Shown: positions 43,327-57,640 of the stretch, one piece after another | Layout of the letters: each line of letters begins with the position of its first letter | Position numbering within the stretch: position 1 is the stretch's first letter | DNA from: Gibbula magus | Lineage: Eukaryota; Mollusca; Gastropoda; Trochida; Trochidae | DNA: 64,000 nt | Reading direction: 5' to 3' | Assembly (NCBI GenBank): GCA_936450465.1 | Contig: OW388297.1 | Span: forward strand, 60,826,581 to 60,890,580 | Translations under genes and position numbers: made by a program | Notes under the pieces: generated by a model | Databases searched by the model: none | What the model saw: only the letters and a program-made list of their open reading frames with translations | Told to the model about the DNA's origin: nothing

Positions 43327-44000
43327 TCCTAGTTATTATTATTATTATTTGGTCTTCAAGACGAATTCAAGACGAATGTCTGGAAGACCTATTGTTATTA
43401 CTATGTCCTTTTTAGGTCTTCAAGACGAAAGTCAGAAGACCTATTGTTATTATCCTGTTTCTTTTTCATTAGGTCTTCAAGACGAAAGTCAGAAGACCTA
43501 TTGTTATTATCCTGGTTTTTCTTATTAGGTCTTCCAGGTCATTCCAGACCTATAGTTATTATCCGGTTTCTTCTTTATTATAGTTATTTGTACGTTTTTT
43601 GTGCGGGTGATTCTGCAGTAACGGCTGAACCGATTTGCAAGAAATGTTCAGGGATGATAGCCTGTAACAAAAACTAGCCTTGTAAGTCGGCCGAATTTTG
43701 ATTTTCGACTTCTTTCTTGAGTTATCTCCCCTTGAAGTCAAAACTTTAAACCTTAATAGCTCGTAATCTAATCAAGATATTTTAATAAAACTTTCACCAA
43801 AACGTGGGCAAAAACATTCGTCATTGATTAGGCCTAAAGCGGCCGGCAGAATAGATTTTTTGCTATTTTCAAAAACTGAAAAGTTTGTGCAATTTCGCGG
43901 TTATTAGGGTACGCGTCTTTGAAAATCTTCTCCTCCTTCAATTTTAACATTACAGCTATGTATTATAGCTTAATTATTTTGAAGATAAATGAATTGTTAA

Positions 44001-46166
44001 AGGGAGACTAGTCGCCAGAGCGTCATCCCAAATTGAACGCCGCTAACGAGCCCGTTACGTAATTGATTTTATGGGTAACACGGTCACGTGAATCAAACTG
44101 GGCTTCTGCCGAACGAGCTCGTCAATGTCTAGGCGGGGGATTTCCCCTTTTGACACGCGATCGCTGATTGGCTGTTTCATCTCACTGCACACCGACATGT
44201 ACACCTTGTCCTGAGTTGTTCACGCTTCTGATGTCATATTTGAAGAGTAAATTTTTATACATTCTATTAATATTATTAGTAATGACAATATTTAACATCT
44301 TGAAACGAAATTAATAGAAATATTTTCAACTCGAAATTATTTGACAGGTTGTTGATACAATCTTTCGGAATCTTCTACATTAAAACTTCACATACGGGAT
44401 TAAATGTAAATGTAAGAACACGTATATATTTCTTTAACGGCATGTATTTCAAGATGCCGTTTAAAGATGGTAAAACAGGGTTACAGGTACACACACACAT
44501 TTATCATTGCTATACTGTATTGTTCGTCCAGGATTGTGATTTCAACAAGTTTGTTACAATATTTCATGGAGAAAGTCGTCGTTTACCAATTAAGTTTCTG
44601 AATACCAATAAATAATAATATAATTTAAATGCTACTAAATGGTTTCATAAAATGCATTAGAGGGGTAATATTACGACATCGATTTCCTGAAAAGATGTGT
44701 GCTTTTTTTGTGAAAATATCATGGTTACGACTCACATTTCATTCAACGTTTCTTTGTTGCTGTCACGTTTGATATCAGTGACAAAGTATATCCAAAAGTG
44801 TAAGCACATAAACATAAAAGGTTATTTTAATTCAAGTTTGTCGATCAAAATATTGTTTAGATCCCTATATGATGCAATGGAAACCATCTTCACTTGCTAT
44901 ATGAGTTTTATGAAATTTATTTCATGTGTAAATGCATGAACTGGATTGGTCAACAACTGAACAAGCTCACTGAATTTTACATGAAAATTGTTGCACTGTA
45001 CACATATACATTATGATTATTGTGTTCATAAAATTATCATCATTTAAACATGATGTATAAATGTGAACCATACATGTGTTGTTGATTGGCATTTACAAAA
45101 GTCATCTAGACTTTTTTGCCAATTCATTTCTTCTCATTGAATAAAATACAATTAAACAACATTGTGATTATACACATTTATAGACAACGAACAAGATCGA
45201 ATGAAATCATTTTTGTTACCAAACTTACTGTACATCTTGTAAATGAAAACGACACGGATCGGTAAATACGCTGATAGAATTTACTTGCCGCTCCAATACA
45301 AATGATCAGTTTAGCGTACCATATAGATGTTTCTTCAAGATCAAAGAGGGGAGAAGTGTTGTTACAGCAAATTAGTTTACGTAATTAAGCAGAACAAAGT
45401 CAAATAAGCTTAGTAGGTATAGGTGAGAAAAAGAGACGAGCCTCGAGTGTAATTATTATGTTTTTACAGTTAACAAGTTTACTGGACCGGTTCTATTACA
45501 CAACAAATGGCATCTCGGTGACCGGCATGTCAATAGACATGTTAATTGTCAAATGATCGGTCTTGGTGACACAATGCTGATCATGACAACAAATACACAT
45601 TAATGCGACATTCAGTCTAGATATTGTCAGCCAATCAAAGTTAGGAATATATATTCGACCAATGGAATTTAGGAATAGGATGATAGTTTTGTATTTTGTT
45701 TGTTTGACACTCAATTGAATAAAACCATATCATTGGACGATTACTAACGGTCACTATCTCTGAACGCAGACGTTAAACCTCAGTCCAACAACAATAAGGC
45801 AACTTAGGGTGTTATACGACGATGTGCATGGATTATCAAGCTCACAGATTCGTTATTCTAATCACACATTGTAGATTGCTATTCGCATGTGAAATATTTG
45901 CAAAATCATCACAATTGTACTTTGGTTATATTTACAAAAATGATATAATTGGCCTGTACGTCGCGTGTATGTTTTCTCTATACTTTCATATATATAAGAC
46001 GCTCGCATCCGGTTGAGTATCGCGCTTGTACGGCAAGTAGTGGCGAGTAGGCCTCTGCGCAATGAAAACACCGCTGAGTAGAGGGAGCGCTGATTGAGAT
46101 TTCCGACTGGCTTTGAGCTAATTAATTAATGCCTTCCACAGCTAAATTCGGGAGACTTGTCCCCCT
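44001..46166. mobile_element. TTAA-targeting element K2 (unit 2)
   Basis: Same ends and TTAA flanks (43997-44000, 46167-46170) as K1, with the 10-bp CTCGCATCCG that K1 lacks. It is a passive copy made by the tandem duplication. Confidence 0.75.
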
Positions 46167-46732
46167 TTAAGAGCGCTCTTGAGGCCGAATTTTTAATTTC
46201 ATCCTGGTGTTCCGGTTTCTTCCCTTCAACGTGGTCCTTTTTATAAATTTGAATTTTGGCATCATGTTCAAAGGGACATTACTCTGTTATAAATAAAGAT
46301 ACCTCAAAGTTACTTATTGCAATCAGATGCAGATACATTACCTAACATTTCTGTTTTAGATCTTTATCATGTAAAAGTTGATAGTTTAATCACAAATTCA
46401 TCATTTGCCCAAACATATGAAATATGAAACTTTTGAGGGGCATATTTTTAGAAGAATTTTCGATCGCAAACCACTGAAGATACAAACATGTTTAATAGCT
46501 CATTTTGAAAGAGAGATATAATTTTATTCAGGACAATAACTTTCAAGCATGTGTCTGTCATACTTTACGTGTGACAAGTCATAGAAGATTGTAATTTTTC
46601 GAAAATCGTCATTTTCAACAAAGTTGAAAGGTTCATAACTGCTTAACTTTTTATGCTATTGACATTTTACATACACCTACGTGTGCACAATTTCTAGAAG
46701 AACAACTTTTATGTTGACCACTTTCATCAAAA

Positions 46733-47231
46733 ATAGAGCCATGGGCTCTGTAGCTCATCAGGGTTTATATTGTTTGATGATGAAGACAGAAACATATTGT
46801 CTCAATATAATGCATAATCCCTAGCCCTGACAAATCTTCGTCTTGAAAGTGAGAGAGAGCACTCAGCAAGGTCAACACACAGGAGATTATGCAATATGCT
46901 GACCCCTTGGCTCTGGTTACAAGTCAGCTGTGCTTTTACAGCCAAATTATGTAATAGCCTCTGCCTTGCACAAAACACTGGCAGCACTGATCTAACTGTA
47001 TAAGGCTTAGAGAGAACAGGCAATGTGATGAATCTCATGGTACATAGTACAATTTAGAATCACCTTGGCTAAATAATCTTTGCACAATTTTATCGGTTCT
47101 TAGCTTTTTCATCCAAACATCTAAACATTCTGAACGCAATATTCCTTCTAGTTTGTTCTGGAGAAGAAGATGAAAATAGATTTTTATGTTTTGTTTATTA
47201 GGGAAAATTTGATTGAAGTGCCATAAAATAT
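46733..47231 (+). mobile_element. Family E element E6, left ~500 bp (unit 2)
   Basis: It duplicates 42059-42557 and ends at the joint. Confidence 0.88.
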
Positions 47232-48000
47232 GTACAATGTTCGAAGCCCAAGGACTGTGAGATCGTCGTATGATGCCACATGCTAGTAGTTGCTTGATGT
47301 GATCCTTGACTTCACTGAACATGACTGGTGGTATCCTTCTGTGTCGCTGTTTGAATGGTATCTCATCAGTAAGTTCTATCTTGTGTTGTACTCCTTTAGT
47401 ATGTCCAATGTACATATCACCAGTAGAAAACACATCACTATTGGTGGTAAGAAGGTTTCCAATCAACTTGTGTTGTTCCTCACTGATCTTAGGTGAAAAA
47501 TCTACTTTATAAAGTGGATGATCTTTAACAACTTGCTCCAAGTCGATGGCCTTGACCTCTTCTATCTGGACTGGCTGAACTTCACAAATGATGGCACGGG
47601 GTGAAATCACGAGTGTCTGAGGCGACAGGTTGGATACTTGAACTGGGATGTGCTTGGCTTGGTGGTTGAATCTGAAGATAGCAGGTGCTATTTCCAATCC
47701 TGGATACGCATTTGCTTCTGTCAGTTGCTGTACCATGACACAGGTGTCTCTGTATGGAAGCTCCTTGTCTATAATGCCTCTGATAGTAGTGGTGGTGTTG
47801 GGAGGAATGATAACTTTACCATGGTGATTACTCTTGATAATGCCAAGACGTCCAAAGTTCCTCTTTAAAGCTTTTTCCTGTAGAACGATGTTTCTAAACG
47901 CAAGATACCAGGAAGCAGAGAAACTGATGAATAACAGATAGTCCAACATGGAGTTCAAGGTCAAGCAGAAGTCTTGAAGACCTAAGTATTGCCTTGGCAA
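47035..48000 (-). pseudogene. Chimeric 321-codon ORF (copy 2)
   Basis: Its translation is identical to that of copy 1, again spanning the F, Gypsy and antisense E6 segments. Confidence 0.75.
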
Positions 48001-48675
48001 TCCTAGTTATTATTATTATTATTTGGTCTTCAAGACGAATTCAAGACGAATGTCTGGAAGACCTATTGTTATTACTATGTCCTTTTTAGGTCTTCAAGAC
48101 GAAAGTCAGAAGACCTATTGTTATTATCCTGTTTCTTTTTCATTAGGTCTTCAAGACGAAAGTCAGAAGACCTATTGTTATTATCCTGGTTTTTCTTATT
48201 AGGTCTTCCAGGTCATTCCAGACCTATAGTTATTATCCGGTTTCTTCTTTATTATAGTTATTTGTACGTTTTTTGTGCGGGTGATTCTGCAGTAACGGCT
48301 GAACCGATTTGCAAGAAATGTTCAGGGATGATAGCCTGTAACAAAAACTAGCCTTGTAAGTCGGCCGAATTTTGATTTTCGACTTCTTTCTTGAGTTATC
48401 TCCCCTTGAAGTCAAAACTTTAAACCTTAATAGCTCGTAATCTAATCAAGATATTTTAATAAAACTTTCACCAAAACGTGGGCAAAAACATTCGTCATTG
48501 ATTAGGCCTAAAGCGGCCGGCAGAATAGATTTTTTGCTATTTTCAAAAAACTGAAAAGTTTGTGCAATTTCGCGGTTATTAGGGTACGCGTCTTTGAAAA
48601 TCTTCTCCTCCTTCAATTTTAACATTACAGCTATGTATTATAGCTTAATTATTTTGAAGATAAATGAATTGTTAA

Positions 48676-50841
48676 AGGGAGACTAGTCGCCAGAGCGTCA
48701 TCCCAAATTGAACGCCGCTAACGAGCCCGTTACGTAATTGATTTTATGGGTAACACGGTCACGTGAATCAAACTGGGCTTCTGCCGAACGAGCTCGTCAA
48801 TGTCTAGGCGGGGGATTTCCCCTTTTGACACGCAATCGCTGATTGGCTGTTTCATCTCACTGCACACCGACATGTACACCTTGTCCTGAGTTGTTCACGC
48901 TTCTGATGTCATATTTGAAGAGTAAATTTTTATACATTCTATTAATATTATTAGTAATGACAATATTTAACATCTTGAAACGAAATTAATAGAAATATTT
49001 TCAACTCGAAATTATTTGACAGGTTGTTGATACAATCTTTCGGAATCTTCTACATTAAAACTTCACATACGGGATTAAATGTAAATGTAAGAACACGTAT
49101 ATATTTCTTTAACGGCATGTATTTCAAGATGCCGTTAAAAGATGGTAAAACAGGGTTACAGGTACACACACACATTTATCATTGCTATACTGTATTGTTC
49201 GTCCAGGATTGTGATTTCAACAAGTTTGTTACAATATTTCATGGAGAAAGTCGTCGTTTACCAATTAAGTTTCTGAATACCAATAAATAATAATATAATT
49301 TAAATGCTACTAAATGGTTTCATAAAATGCATTAGAGGGGTAATATTACGACATCGATTTCCTGAAAAGATGTGTGCTTTTTTTGTGAAAATATCATGGT
49401 TACGACTCACATTTCATTCAACGTTTCTTTGTTGCTGTCACGTTTGATATCAGTGACAAAGTATATCCAAAAGTGTAAGCACATAAACATAAAAGGTTAT
49501 TTTAATTCAAGTTTGTCGATCAAAATATTGTTTAGATCCCTATATGATGCAATGGAAACCATCTTCACTTGCTATATGAGTTTTATGAAATTTATTTCAT
49601 GTGTAAATGCATGAACTGGATTGGTCAACAACTGAACAAGCTCACTGAATTTTACATGAAAATTGTTGCACTGTATACATTTACATTATGATTATTGTGT
49701 TCATAAATTTATCATCATTTAAACATGATGTATAAATGTGAACCATACATGTGTTGTTGATTGGCATTTACAAAAGTCATCTAGACTTTTTTGCCAATTC
49801 ATTTCTTCTCATTGAATAAAATACAATTAAACAACATTGTGATTATACACATTTATAGACAACGAACAAGATCGAATGAAATCATTTTTGTTACCAAACT
49901 TACTGTACATCTTGTAAATGAAAACGACACGGATCGGTAAATACGCTGATAGAATTTACTTGCCGCTCCAATACAAATGATCAGTTTAGCGTACCATATA
50001 GATGTTTCTTCAAGATCAAAGAGGGGAGAAGTGTTGTTACAGCAAATTAGTTTACGTAATTAAGCAGAACAAAGTCAAATAAGCTTAGTAGGTATAGGTG
50101 AGAAAAAGAGACGAGCCTCGAGTGTAATTATTATGTTTTTACAGTTAACAAGTTTACTGGACCGGTTCTATTACACAACAAATGGCATCTCGGTGACCGG
50201 CATGTCAATAGACATGTTAATTGTCAAATGATCGGTCTTGGTGACACAATGCTGATCATGACAACAAATACACATTAATGCGACATTCAGTCTAGATATT
50301 GTCAGCCAATCAAAGTTAGGAATATATATTCGACCAATGGAATTTAGGAATAGGATGATAGTTTTGTATTTTGTTTGTTTGACACTCAATTGAATAAAAC
50401 CATATCATTGGACGATTACTAACGGTCACTATCTCTGAACGCAGACGTTAAACCTCAGTCCAACAACAATAAGGCAACTTAGGGTGTTATACGACGATGT
50501 GCATGGATTATCAAGCTCACAGATTCGTTATTCTAATCACACATTGTAGATTGCTATTCGCATGTGAAATATTTGCAAAATCATCACAATTGTACTTTGG
50601 TTATATTTACAAAAATGATATAATTGGCCTGTACGTCGCGTGTATGTTTTCTCTATACTTTCATATATATAAGACGCTCGCATCCGGTTGAGTATCGCGC
50701 TTGTACGGCAAGTAGTGGCGAGTAGGCCTCTGCGCAATGAAAACACCGCTGAGTAGAGGGAGCGCTGATTGAGATTTCCGACTGGCTTTGAGCTAATTAA
50801 TTAATGCCTTCCACAGCTAAATTTGGGAGACTTGTCCCCCT
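48676..50841. mobile_element. TTAA-targeting element K3 (unit 3)
   Basis: Same ends and TTAA flanks as K1 (48672-48675, 50842-50845). Private change CTAAATTTGGG near the right end, where the others have CTAAATTCGGG. Confidence 0.75.
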
Positions 50842-51407
50842 TTAAGAGCGCTCTTGAGGCCGAATTTTTAATTTCATCCTGGTGTTCCGGTTTCTTCCCT
50901 TCAACGTGGTCCTTTTTATAAATTTGAATTTTGGCATCATGTTCAAAGGGACATTACTCTGTTATAAATAAAGATACCTCAAAGTTACTTATTGCAATCA
51001 GATGCAGATACATTACCTAACATTTCTGTTTTAGATCTTTATCATGTAAAAGTTGATAGTTTAATCACAAATTCATCATTTGCCCAAAAATATGAAATAT
51101 GAAACTTTTGAGGGGCATATTTTTAGAAGAATTTTCGATCGCAAACCACTGAAGATACAAACATGTTTAATAGCTCATTTTGAAAGAGAGATATCATTTT
51201 ATTCAGGACAATAACTTTCAAGCATGTGTCTGTCATACTTTACGTGTGACAAGTCATAGAAGATTGTAATTTTTCGAAAATCGTCATTTTCAACAAAGTT
51301 GAAAGGTTCATAACTGCTTAACTTTTTATGCTATTGACATTTTACATACACCTACGTGTGCACAATTTCTAGAAGAACAACTTTTATGTTGACCACTTTC
51401 ATCAAAA

Positions 51408-51906
51408 ATAGAGCCATGGGCTCTGTAGCTCATCAGGGTTTATATTGTTTGATGATGAAGACAGAAACATATTGTCTCAATATAATGCATAATCCCTAGC
51501 CCTGACAAATCTTCGTCTTGAAAGTGAGAGAGAGCACTCAGCAAGGTCAACACACAGGAGATTATGCAATATGCTGACCCCTTGGCTCTGGTTACAAGTC
51601 AGCTGTGCTTTTACAGCCAAATTATGTAATAGCCTCTGCCTTGCACAAAACACTGGCAGCACTGATCTAACTGTATAAGGCTTAGAGAGAACAGGCAATG
51701 TGATGAATCTCATGGTACATAGTACAATTTAGAATCACCTTGGCTAAATAATCTTTGCACAATTTTATCGGTTCTTAGCTTTTTCATCCAAACATCTAAA
51801 CATTCTGAACGCAATATTCCTTCTAGTTTGTTCTGGAGAAGAAGATGAAAATAGATTTTTATGTTTTGTTTATTAGGGAAAATTTGATTGAAGTGCCATA
51901 AAATAT
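51408..51906 (+). mobile_element. Family E element E6, left ~500 bp (unit 3)
   Basis: It duplicates 42059-42557 and ends at the joint. Confidence 0.88.
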
Positions 51907-52675
51907 GTACAATGTTCGAAGCCCAAGGACTGTGAGATCGTCGTATGATGCCACATGCTAGTAGTTGCTTGATGTGATCCTTGACTTCACTGAACATGAC
52001 TGGTGGTATCCTTCTGTGTCGCTGTTTGAATGGTATCTCATCAGTAAGTTCTATCTTGTGTTGTACTCCTTTAGTATGTCCAATGTACATATCACCAGTA
52101 GAAAACACATCACTATTGGTGGTAAGAAGGTTTCCAATCAACTTGTGTTGTTCCTCACTGATCTTAGGTGAAAAATCTACTTTATAAAGTGGATGATCTT
52201 TAACAACTTGCTCCAAGTCGATGGCCTTGACCTCTTCTATCTGGACTGGCTGAACTTCACAAATGATGGCACGGGGTGAAATCACGAGTGTCTGAGGCGA
52301 CAGGTTGGATACTTGAACTGGGATGTGCTTGGCTTGGTGGTTGAATCTGAAGATAGCAGGTGCTATTTCCAATCCTGGATACGCATTTGCTTCTGTCAGT
52401 TGCTGTACCATGACACAGGTGTCTCTGTATGGAAGCTCCTTGTCTATAATGCCTCTGATAGTAGTGGTGGTGTTGGGAGGAATGATAACTTTACCATGGT
52501 GATTACTCTTGATAATGCCAAGACGTCCAAAGTTCCTCTTTAAAGCTTTTTCCTGTAGAACGATGTTTCTAAACGCAAGATACCAGGAAGCAGAGAAACT
52601 GATGAATAACAGATAGTCCAACATGGAGTTCAAGGTCAAGCAGAAGTCTTGAAGACCTAAGTATTGCCTTGGCAA
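51710..52675 (-). pseudogene. Chimeric 321-codon ORF (copy 3)
   Basis: Its translation is identical to those of copies 1 and 2. Confidence 0.75.
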
Positions 52676-55600
52676 TCCTAGTTATTATTATTATTATTTG
52701 GTCTTCAAGACGAATTCAAGACGAATGTCTGGAAGACCTATTGTTATTACTATGTCCTTTTTAGGTCTTCAAGACGAAAGTCAGAAGACCTATTGTTATT
52801 ATCCTGTTTCTTTTTCATTAGGTCTTCAAGACGAAAGTCAGAAGACCTATTGTTATTATCCTGGTTTTTCTTATTAGGTCTTCCAGGTCATTCCAGACCT
52901 ATAGTTATTATCCGGTTTCTTCTTTATTATAGTTATTTGTACGTTTTTTGTGCGGGTGATTCTGCAGTAACGGCTGAACCGATTTGCAAGAAATGTTCAG
53001 GGATGATAGCCTGTAACAAAAACTAGCCTTGTAAGTCGGCCGAATTTTGATTTTCGACTTCTTTCTTGAGTTATCTCCCCTTGAAGTCAAAACTTTAAAC
53101 CTTAATAGCTCGTAATCTAATCAAGATATTTTAATAAAACTTTCACCAAAACGTGGGCAAAAACATTCGTCATTGATTAGGCCTAAAGCGGCCGGCAGAA
53201 TAGATTTTTTGCTATTTTCAAAAAACTGAAAAGTTTGTGCAATTTCGCGGTTATTAGGGTACGCGTCTTTGAAAATCTTCTCCTCCTTCAATTTTAACAT
53301 TACAGCTATGTATTATAGCTTAATTATTTTGAAGATAAATGAATTGTTAAAGGGAGACTAGTCGCCAGAGCGTCATCCCAAATTGAACGCCGCTAACGAG
53401 CCCGTTACGTAATTGATTTTATGGGTAACACGGTCACGTGAATCAAACTGGGCTTCTGCCGAACGAGCTCGTCAATGTCTAGGCGGGGGATTTCCCCTTT
53501 TGACACGCAATCGCTGATTGGCTGTTTCATCTCACTGCACACCGACATGTACACCTTGTCCTGAGTTGTTCACGCTTCTGATGTCATATTTGAAGAGTAA
53601 ATTTTTATACATTCTATTAATATTATTAGTAATAACAATATTTAACATCTTGAAACGAAATTAATAGAAATATTTTCAACTCGAAATTATTTGACAGGTT
53701 GTTGATACAATCTTTCGGAATCTTCTACATTAAAACTTCACATACGGGATTAAATGTAAATGTAAGAACACGTATATATTTCTTTAACGGCATGTATTTC
53801 AAGATGCCGTTAAAAGATGGTAAAACAGGGTTACAGGTACACACACACATTTATCATTGCTATACTGTATTGTTCGTCCAGGATTGTGATTTCAACAAGT
53901 TTGTTACAATATTTCATGGAGAAAGTCGTCGTTTACCAATTAAGTTTCTGAATACCAATAAATAATAATATAATTTAAATGCTACTAAATGGTTTCATAA
54001 AATGCATTAGAGGGGTAATATTACGACATCGATTTCCTGAAAAGATGTGTGCTTTTTTGTGAAAATATCATGGTTACGACTCACATTTCATTCAACGTTT
54101 CTTTGTTGCTGTCACGTTTGATATCAGTGACAAAGTATATCCAAAAGTGTAAGCACATAAACATAAAAGGTTATTTTAATTCAAGTTTGTCGATCAAAAT
54201 ATTGTTTAGATCCCTATATGATGCAATGGAAACCATCTTCACTTGCTATATGAGTTTTATGAAATTTATTTCATGTGTAAATGCATGAACTGGATTGGTC
54301 AACAACTGAACAAGCTCACTGAATTTTACATGAAAATTGTTGCACTGTATACATTTACATTATGATTATTGTGTTCATAAATTTATCATCATTTAAACAT
54401 GATGTATAAATGTGAACCATACATGTGTTGTTGATTGGCATTTACAAAAGTCATCTAGACTTTTTTGCCAATTCATTTCTTCTCATTGAATAAAATACAA
54501 TTAAACAACATTGTGATTATACACATTTATAGACAACGAACAAGATCGAATGAAATCATTTTTGTTACCAAACTTACTGTACATCTTGTAAATGAAAACG
54601 ACACGGATCGGTAAATACGCTGATAGAATTTACTTGCCGCTCCAATACAAATGATCAGTTTAGCGTACCATATAGATGTTTCTTCAAGATCAAAGAGGGG
54701 AGAAGTGTTGTTACAGCAAATTAGTTTACGTAATTAAGCAGAACAAAGTCAAATAAGCTTAGTAGGTATAGGTGAGAAAAAGAGACGAGCCTCGAGTGTA
54801 ATTATTATGTTTTTACAGTTAACAAGTTTACTGGACCGGTTCTATTACACAACAAATGGCATCTCGGTGACCGGCATGTCAATAGACATGTTAATTGTCA
54901 AATGATCGGTCTTGGTGACACAATGCTGATCATGACAACAAATACACATTAATGCGACATTCAGTCTAGATATTGTCAGCCAATCAAAGTTAGGAATATA
55001 TATTCGACCAATGGAATTTAGGAATAGGATGATAGTTTTGTATTTTGTTTGTTTGACACTCAATTGAATAAAACCATATCATTGGACGATTACTAACGGT
55101 CACTATCTCTGAACGCAGACGTTAAACCTCAGTCCAACAACAATAAGGCAACTTAGGGTGTTATACGACGATGTGCATGGATTATCAAGCTCACAGATTC
55201 GTTATTCTAATCACACATTGTAGATTGCTATTCGCATGTGAAATATTTGCAAAATCATCACAATTGTACTTTGGTTATATTTACAAAAATGATATAATTG
55301 GCCTGTACGTCGCGTGTATGTTTTCTCTATACTTTCATATATATAAGACGCTCGCATCCGGTTGAGTATCGCGCTTGTACGGCAAGTAGTGGCGAGTAGG
55401 CCTCTGCGCAATGAAAACACCGCTGAGTAGAGGGAGCGCTGATTGAGATTTCCGACTGGCTTTGAGCTAATTAATTAATGCCTTCCACAGCTAAATTCGG
55501 GAGACTTGTCCCCCTTTAAGAGCGCTCTTGAGGCCGAATTTTTAATTTCATCCTGGTGTTCCGGTTTCTTCCCTTCAACGTGGTCCTTTTTATAAATTTG

Positions 55601-56580
55601 AATTTTGGCATCATGTTCAAAGGGACATTACTCTGTTATAAATAAAGATACCTCAAAGTTACTTATTGCAATCAGATGCAGATACATTACCTAACATTTC
55701 TGTTTTAGATCTTTATCATGTAAAAGTTGATAGTTTAATCACAAATTCATCATTTGCCCAAAAATATGAAATATGAAACTTTTGAGGGGCATATTTTTAG
55801 AAGAATTTTCGATCGCAAACCACTGAAGATACAAACATGTTTAATAGCTCATTTTGAAAGAGAGATATCATTTTATTCAGGACAATAACTTTCAAGCATG
55901 TGTCTGTCATACTTTACGTGTGACAAGTCATAGAAGATTGTAATTTTTCGAAAATCGTCATTTTCAACAAAGTTGAAAGGTTCATAACTGCTTAACTTTT
56001 TATGCTATTGACATTTTACATACACCTACGTGTGCACAATTTCTAGAAGAACAACTTTTATGTTGACCACTTTCATCAAAAATAGAGCCATGGGCTCTGT
56101 AGCTCATCAGGGTTTATATTGTTTGATGATGAAGACAGAAACATATTGTCTCAATATAATGCATAATCCCTAGCCCTGACAAATCTTCGTCTTGAAAGTG
56201 AGAGAGAGCACTCAGCAAGGTCAACACACAGGAGATTATGCAATATGCTGACCCCTTGGCTCTGGTTACAAGTCAGCTGTGCTTTTACAGCCAAATTATG
56301 TAATAGCCTCTGCCTTGCACAAAACACTGGCAGCACTGATCTAACTGTATAAGGCTTAGAGAGAACAGGCAATGTGATGAATCTCATGGTACATAGTACA
56401 ATTTAGAATCACCTTGGCTAAATAATCTTTGCACAATTTTATCGGTTCTTAGCTTTTTCATCCAAACATCTAAACATTCTGAACGCAATATTCCTTCTAG
56501 TTTGTTCTGGAGAAGAAGATGAAAATAGATTTTTATGTTTTGTTTATTAGGGAAAATTTGATTGAAGTGCCATAAAATAT
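51907..56580. repeat. Tandem unit 4
   Basis: It starts at the same joint and ends where E6 continues normally (TATCAGTTCAAAATTC), which marks the right boundary of the amplified segment. Confidence 0.93.
53351..55515. mobile_element. TTAA-targeting element K4 (unit 4)
   Basis: Same ends and TTAA flanks as K1 (53347-53350, 55516-55519). It differs from K3 by a few bases, including a shorter T-run near 54051. Confidence 0.75.
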
Positions 56581-57640
56581 CAGTTCAAAATTCAATTTCA
56601 AAGGGTTTTTTTAGGCTGTGGCCCATATTTGGGGTCACAGGGTCACCAAATTTACAAGTTAGAATCTCCATTGGCTAAAGAGTTTGCACACAATATTACA
56701 TCCTTCTAGGTCTTTCTGTTTCAGAGAAACTGATGAAAACAGGATTTTAGGTAATGGCCTGTGAGGCCCTTATTTGGGGCCACAGGGTCACCAAATCTAC
56801 AATTTAGAATCTCCATTGGCTAAAGACTCTTTACACAACATGACAGCCTTCAAGGTCTTTTTGTTCTGGAGAAGAAAATGAAAATAGTCTTATCTTATCA
56901 TTTCATCACCAGTCATATGCAGTTCACATATCTCATGTAAAATAAAAGAATTCTTAACTCCTCTTCAATTTATTCCTTTGTGGCTTGTCACAATATTCAG
57001 TTCATAGGCTATTCAATAGTTCTCATTTCACATTGATTACATCAATTTGAGAAACATGTCCACAGTGTAGATTGTAATCTTAAGTCGACATATATTTCAC
57101 ATTCCTACTGAATAAGATTAACTGCAAAGTTACTTTTTTTTTATCAATTCTGCATTTCTCAAACCCAATTGCAAGTTAGGACTCGCATATCTAAAAGATG
57201 AGATGACTCTCTCTCAGGTTTTTATTAGGGAAAATTTGATTGAAGTGCACATAGAATATCAGTTCAAAATTCAATTTCAAAGGTTTTTTTAGGCTGTGGC
57301 CCATATTTGGGGTCACAGGGTCACCAAATTTACAAGTTAGAATCCCCATTGGCTAAAGAGTTTGCACACAATATTACAGCCTTGTAGGTCTTTTTGTTTC
57401 GGAGAAACTGATGAAAACAGGGTTTTAGGTAATGGCCTGTGAGGCCCTTATTTGGGACCACAGGGTCACCAAATCTACAATTTAGAATCTCCATTGGTTA
57501 AAGACTCTTTACACAACATGACAGCCTCCTAGGTCTTTTTGTTCTGGAGAAGAAGAAGAAAATAGAATTTTAGGTCATGGCCTGTGAGGCCCTTATTTGG
57601 GGTCACAGGGTCACCAAATCTACAATTTAGAATCCCCATT
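56082..57640 (+). mobile_element. Family E element E6, longest copy, right end missing
   Basis: Here E6 continues past the duplication boundary through composite-unit sequence (CAGTCATATGCAGTTCACAT near 56911) and several ~150-bp monomers with GGTCACAGGGTCACC. It stops abruptly inside a monomer at 57640, next to family F sequence; the tract and terminal hairpin are absent. Confidence 0.82.

Larger units (their letters stand above)
42558..47231. repeat. Tandem unit 2
   Basis: It starts at the novel Gypsy/E6 joint. Private change: GCCGTTTAAAG near 44456 where the others read GCCGTTAAAAG. Confidence 0.93.
47232..51906. repeat. Tandem unit 3
   Basis: It starts at the same joint as unit 2. It shares with unit 4 CACGCAATCGC (units 1-2: CACGCGATCGC) and GTATACATTTACATT near 49672, so units 3 and 4 are closest relatives. 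Confidence 0.93.
37892..56580. repeat. Four-unit tandem segmental duplication, period ~4.67 kb
   Basis: Units are 37892-42557 (4666 bp), 42558-47231 (4674), 47232-51906 (4675) and 51907-56580 (4674). Each runs from inside Gypsy pol, through the start of F1, the F2 copy with its TTAA element, into the first ~500 bp of E6. The novel joint ATAAAATAT|GTACAATGTTCG occurs three times. Unit 1 keeps intact Gypsy continuity on its left and unit 4 keeps intact E6 continuity on its right. Copies differ at only scattered bases. Units 2-4 share a base change (TTCGAAG for TTCAAAG) and a 10-bp segment (CTCGCATCCG) absent from unit 1. Confidence 0.95.
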
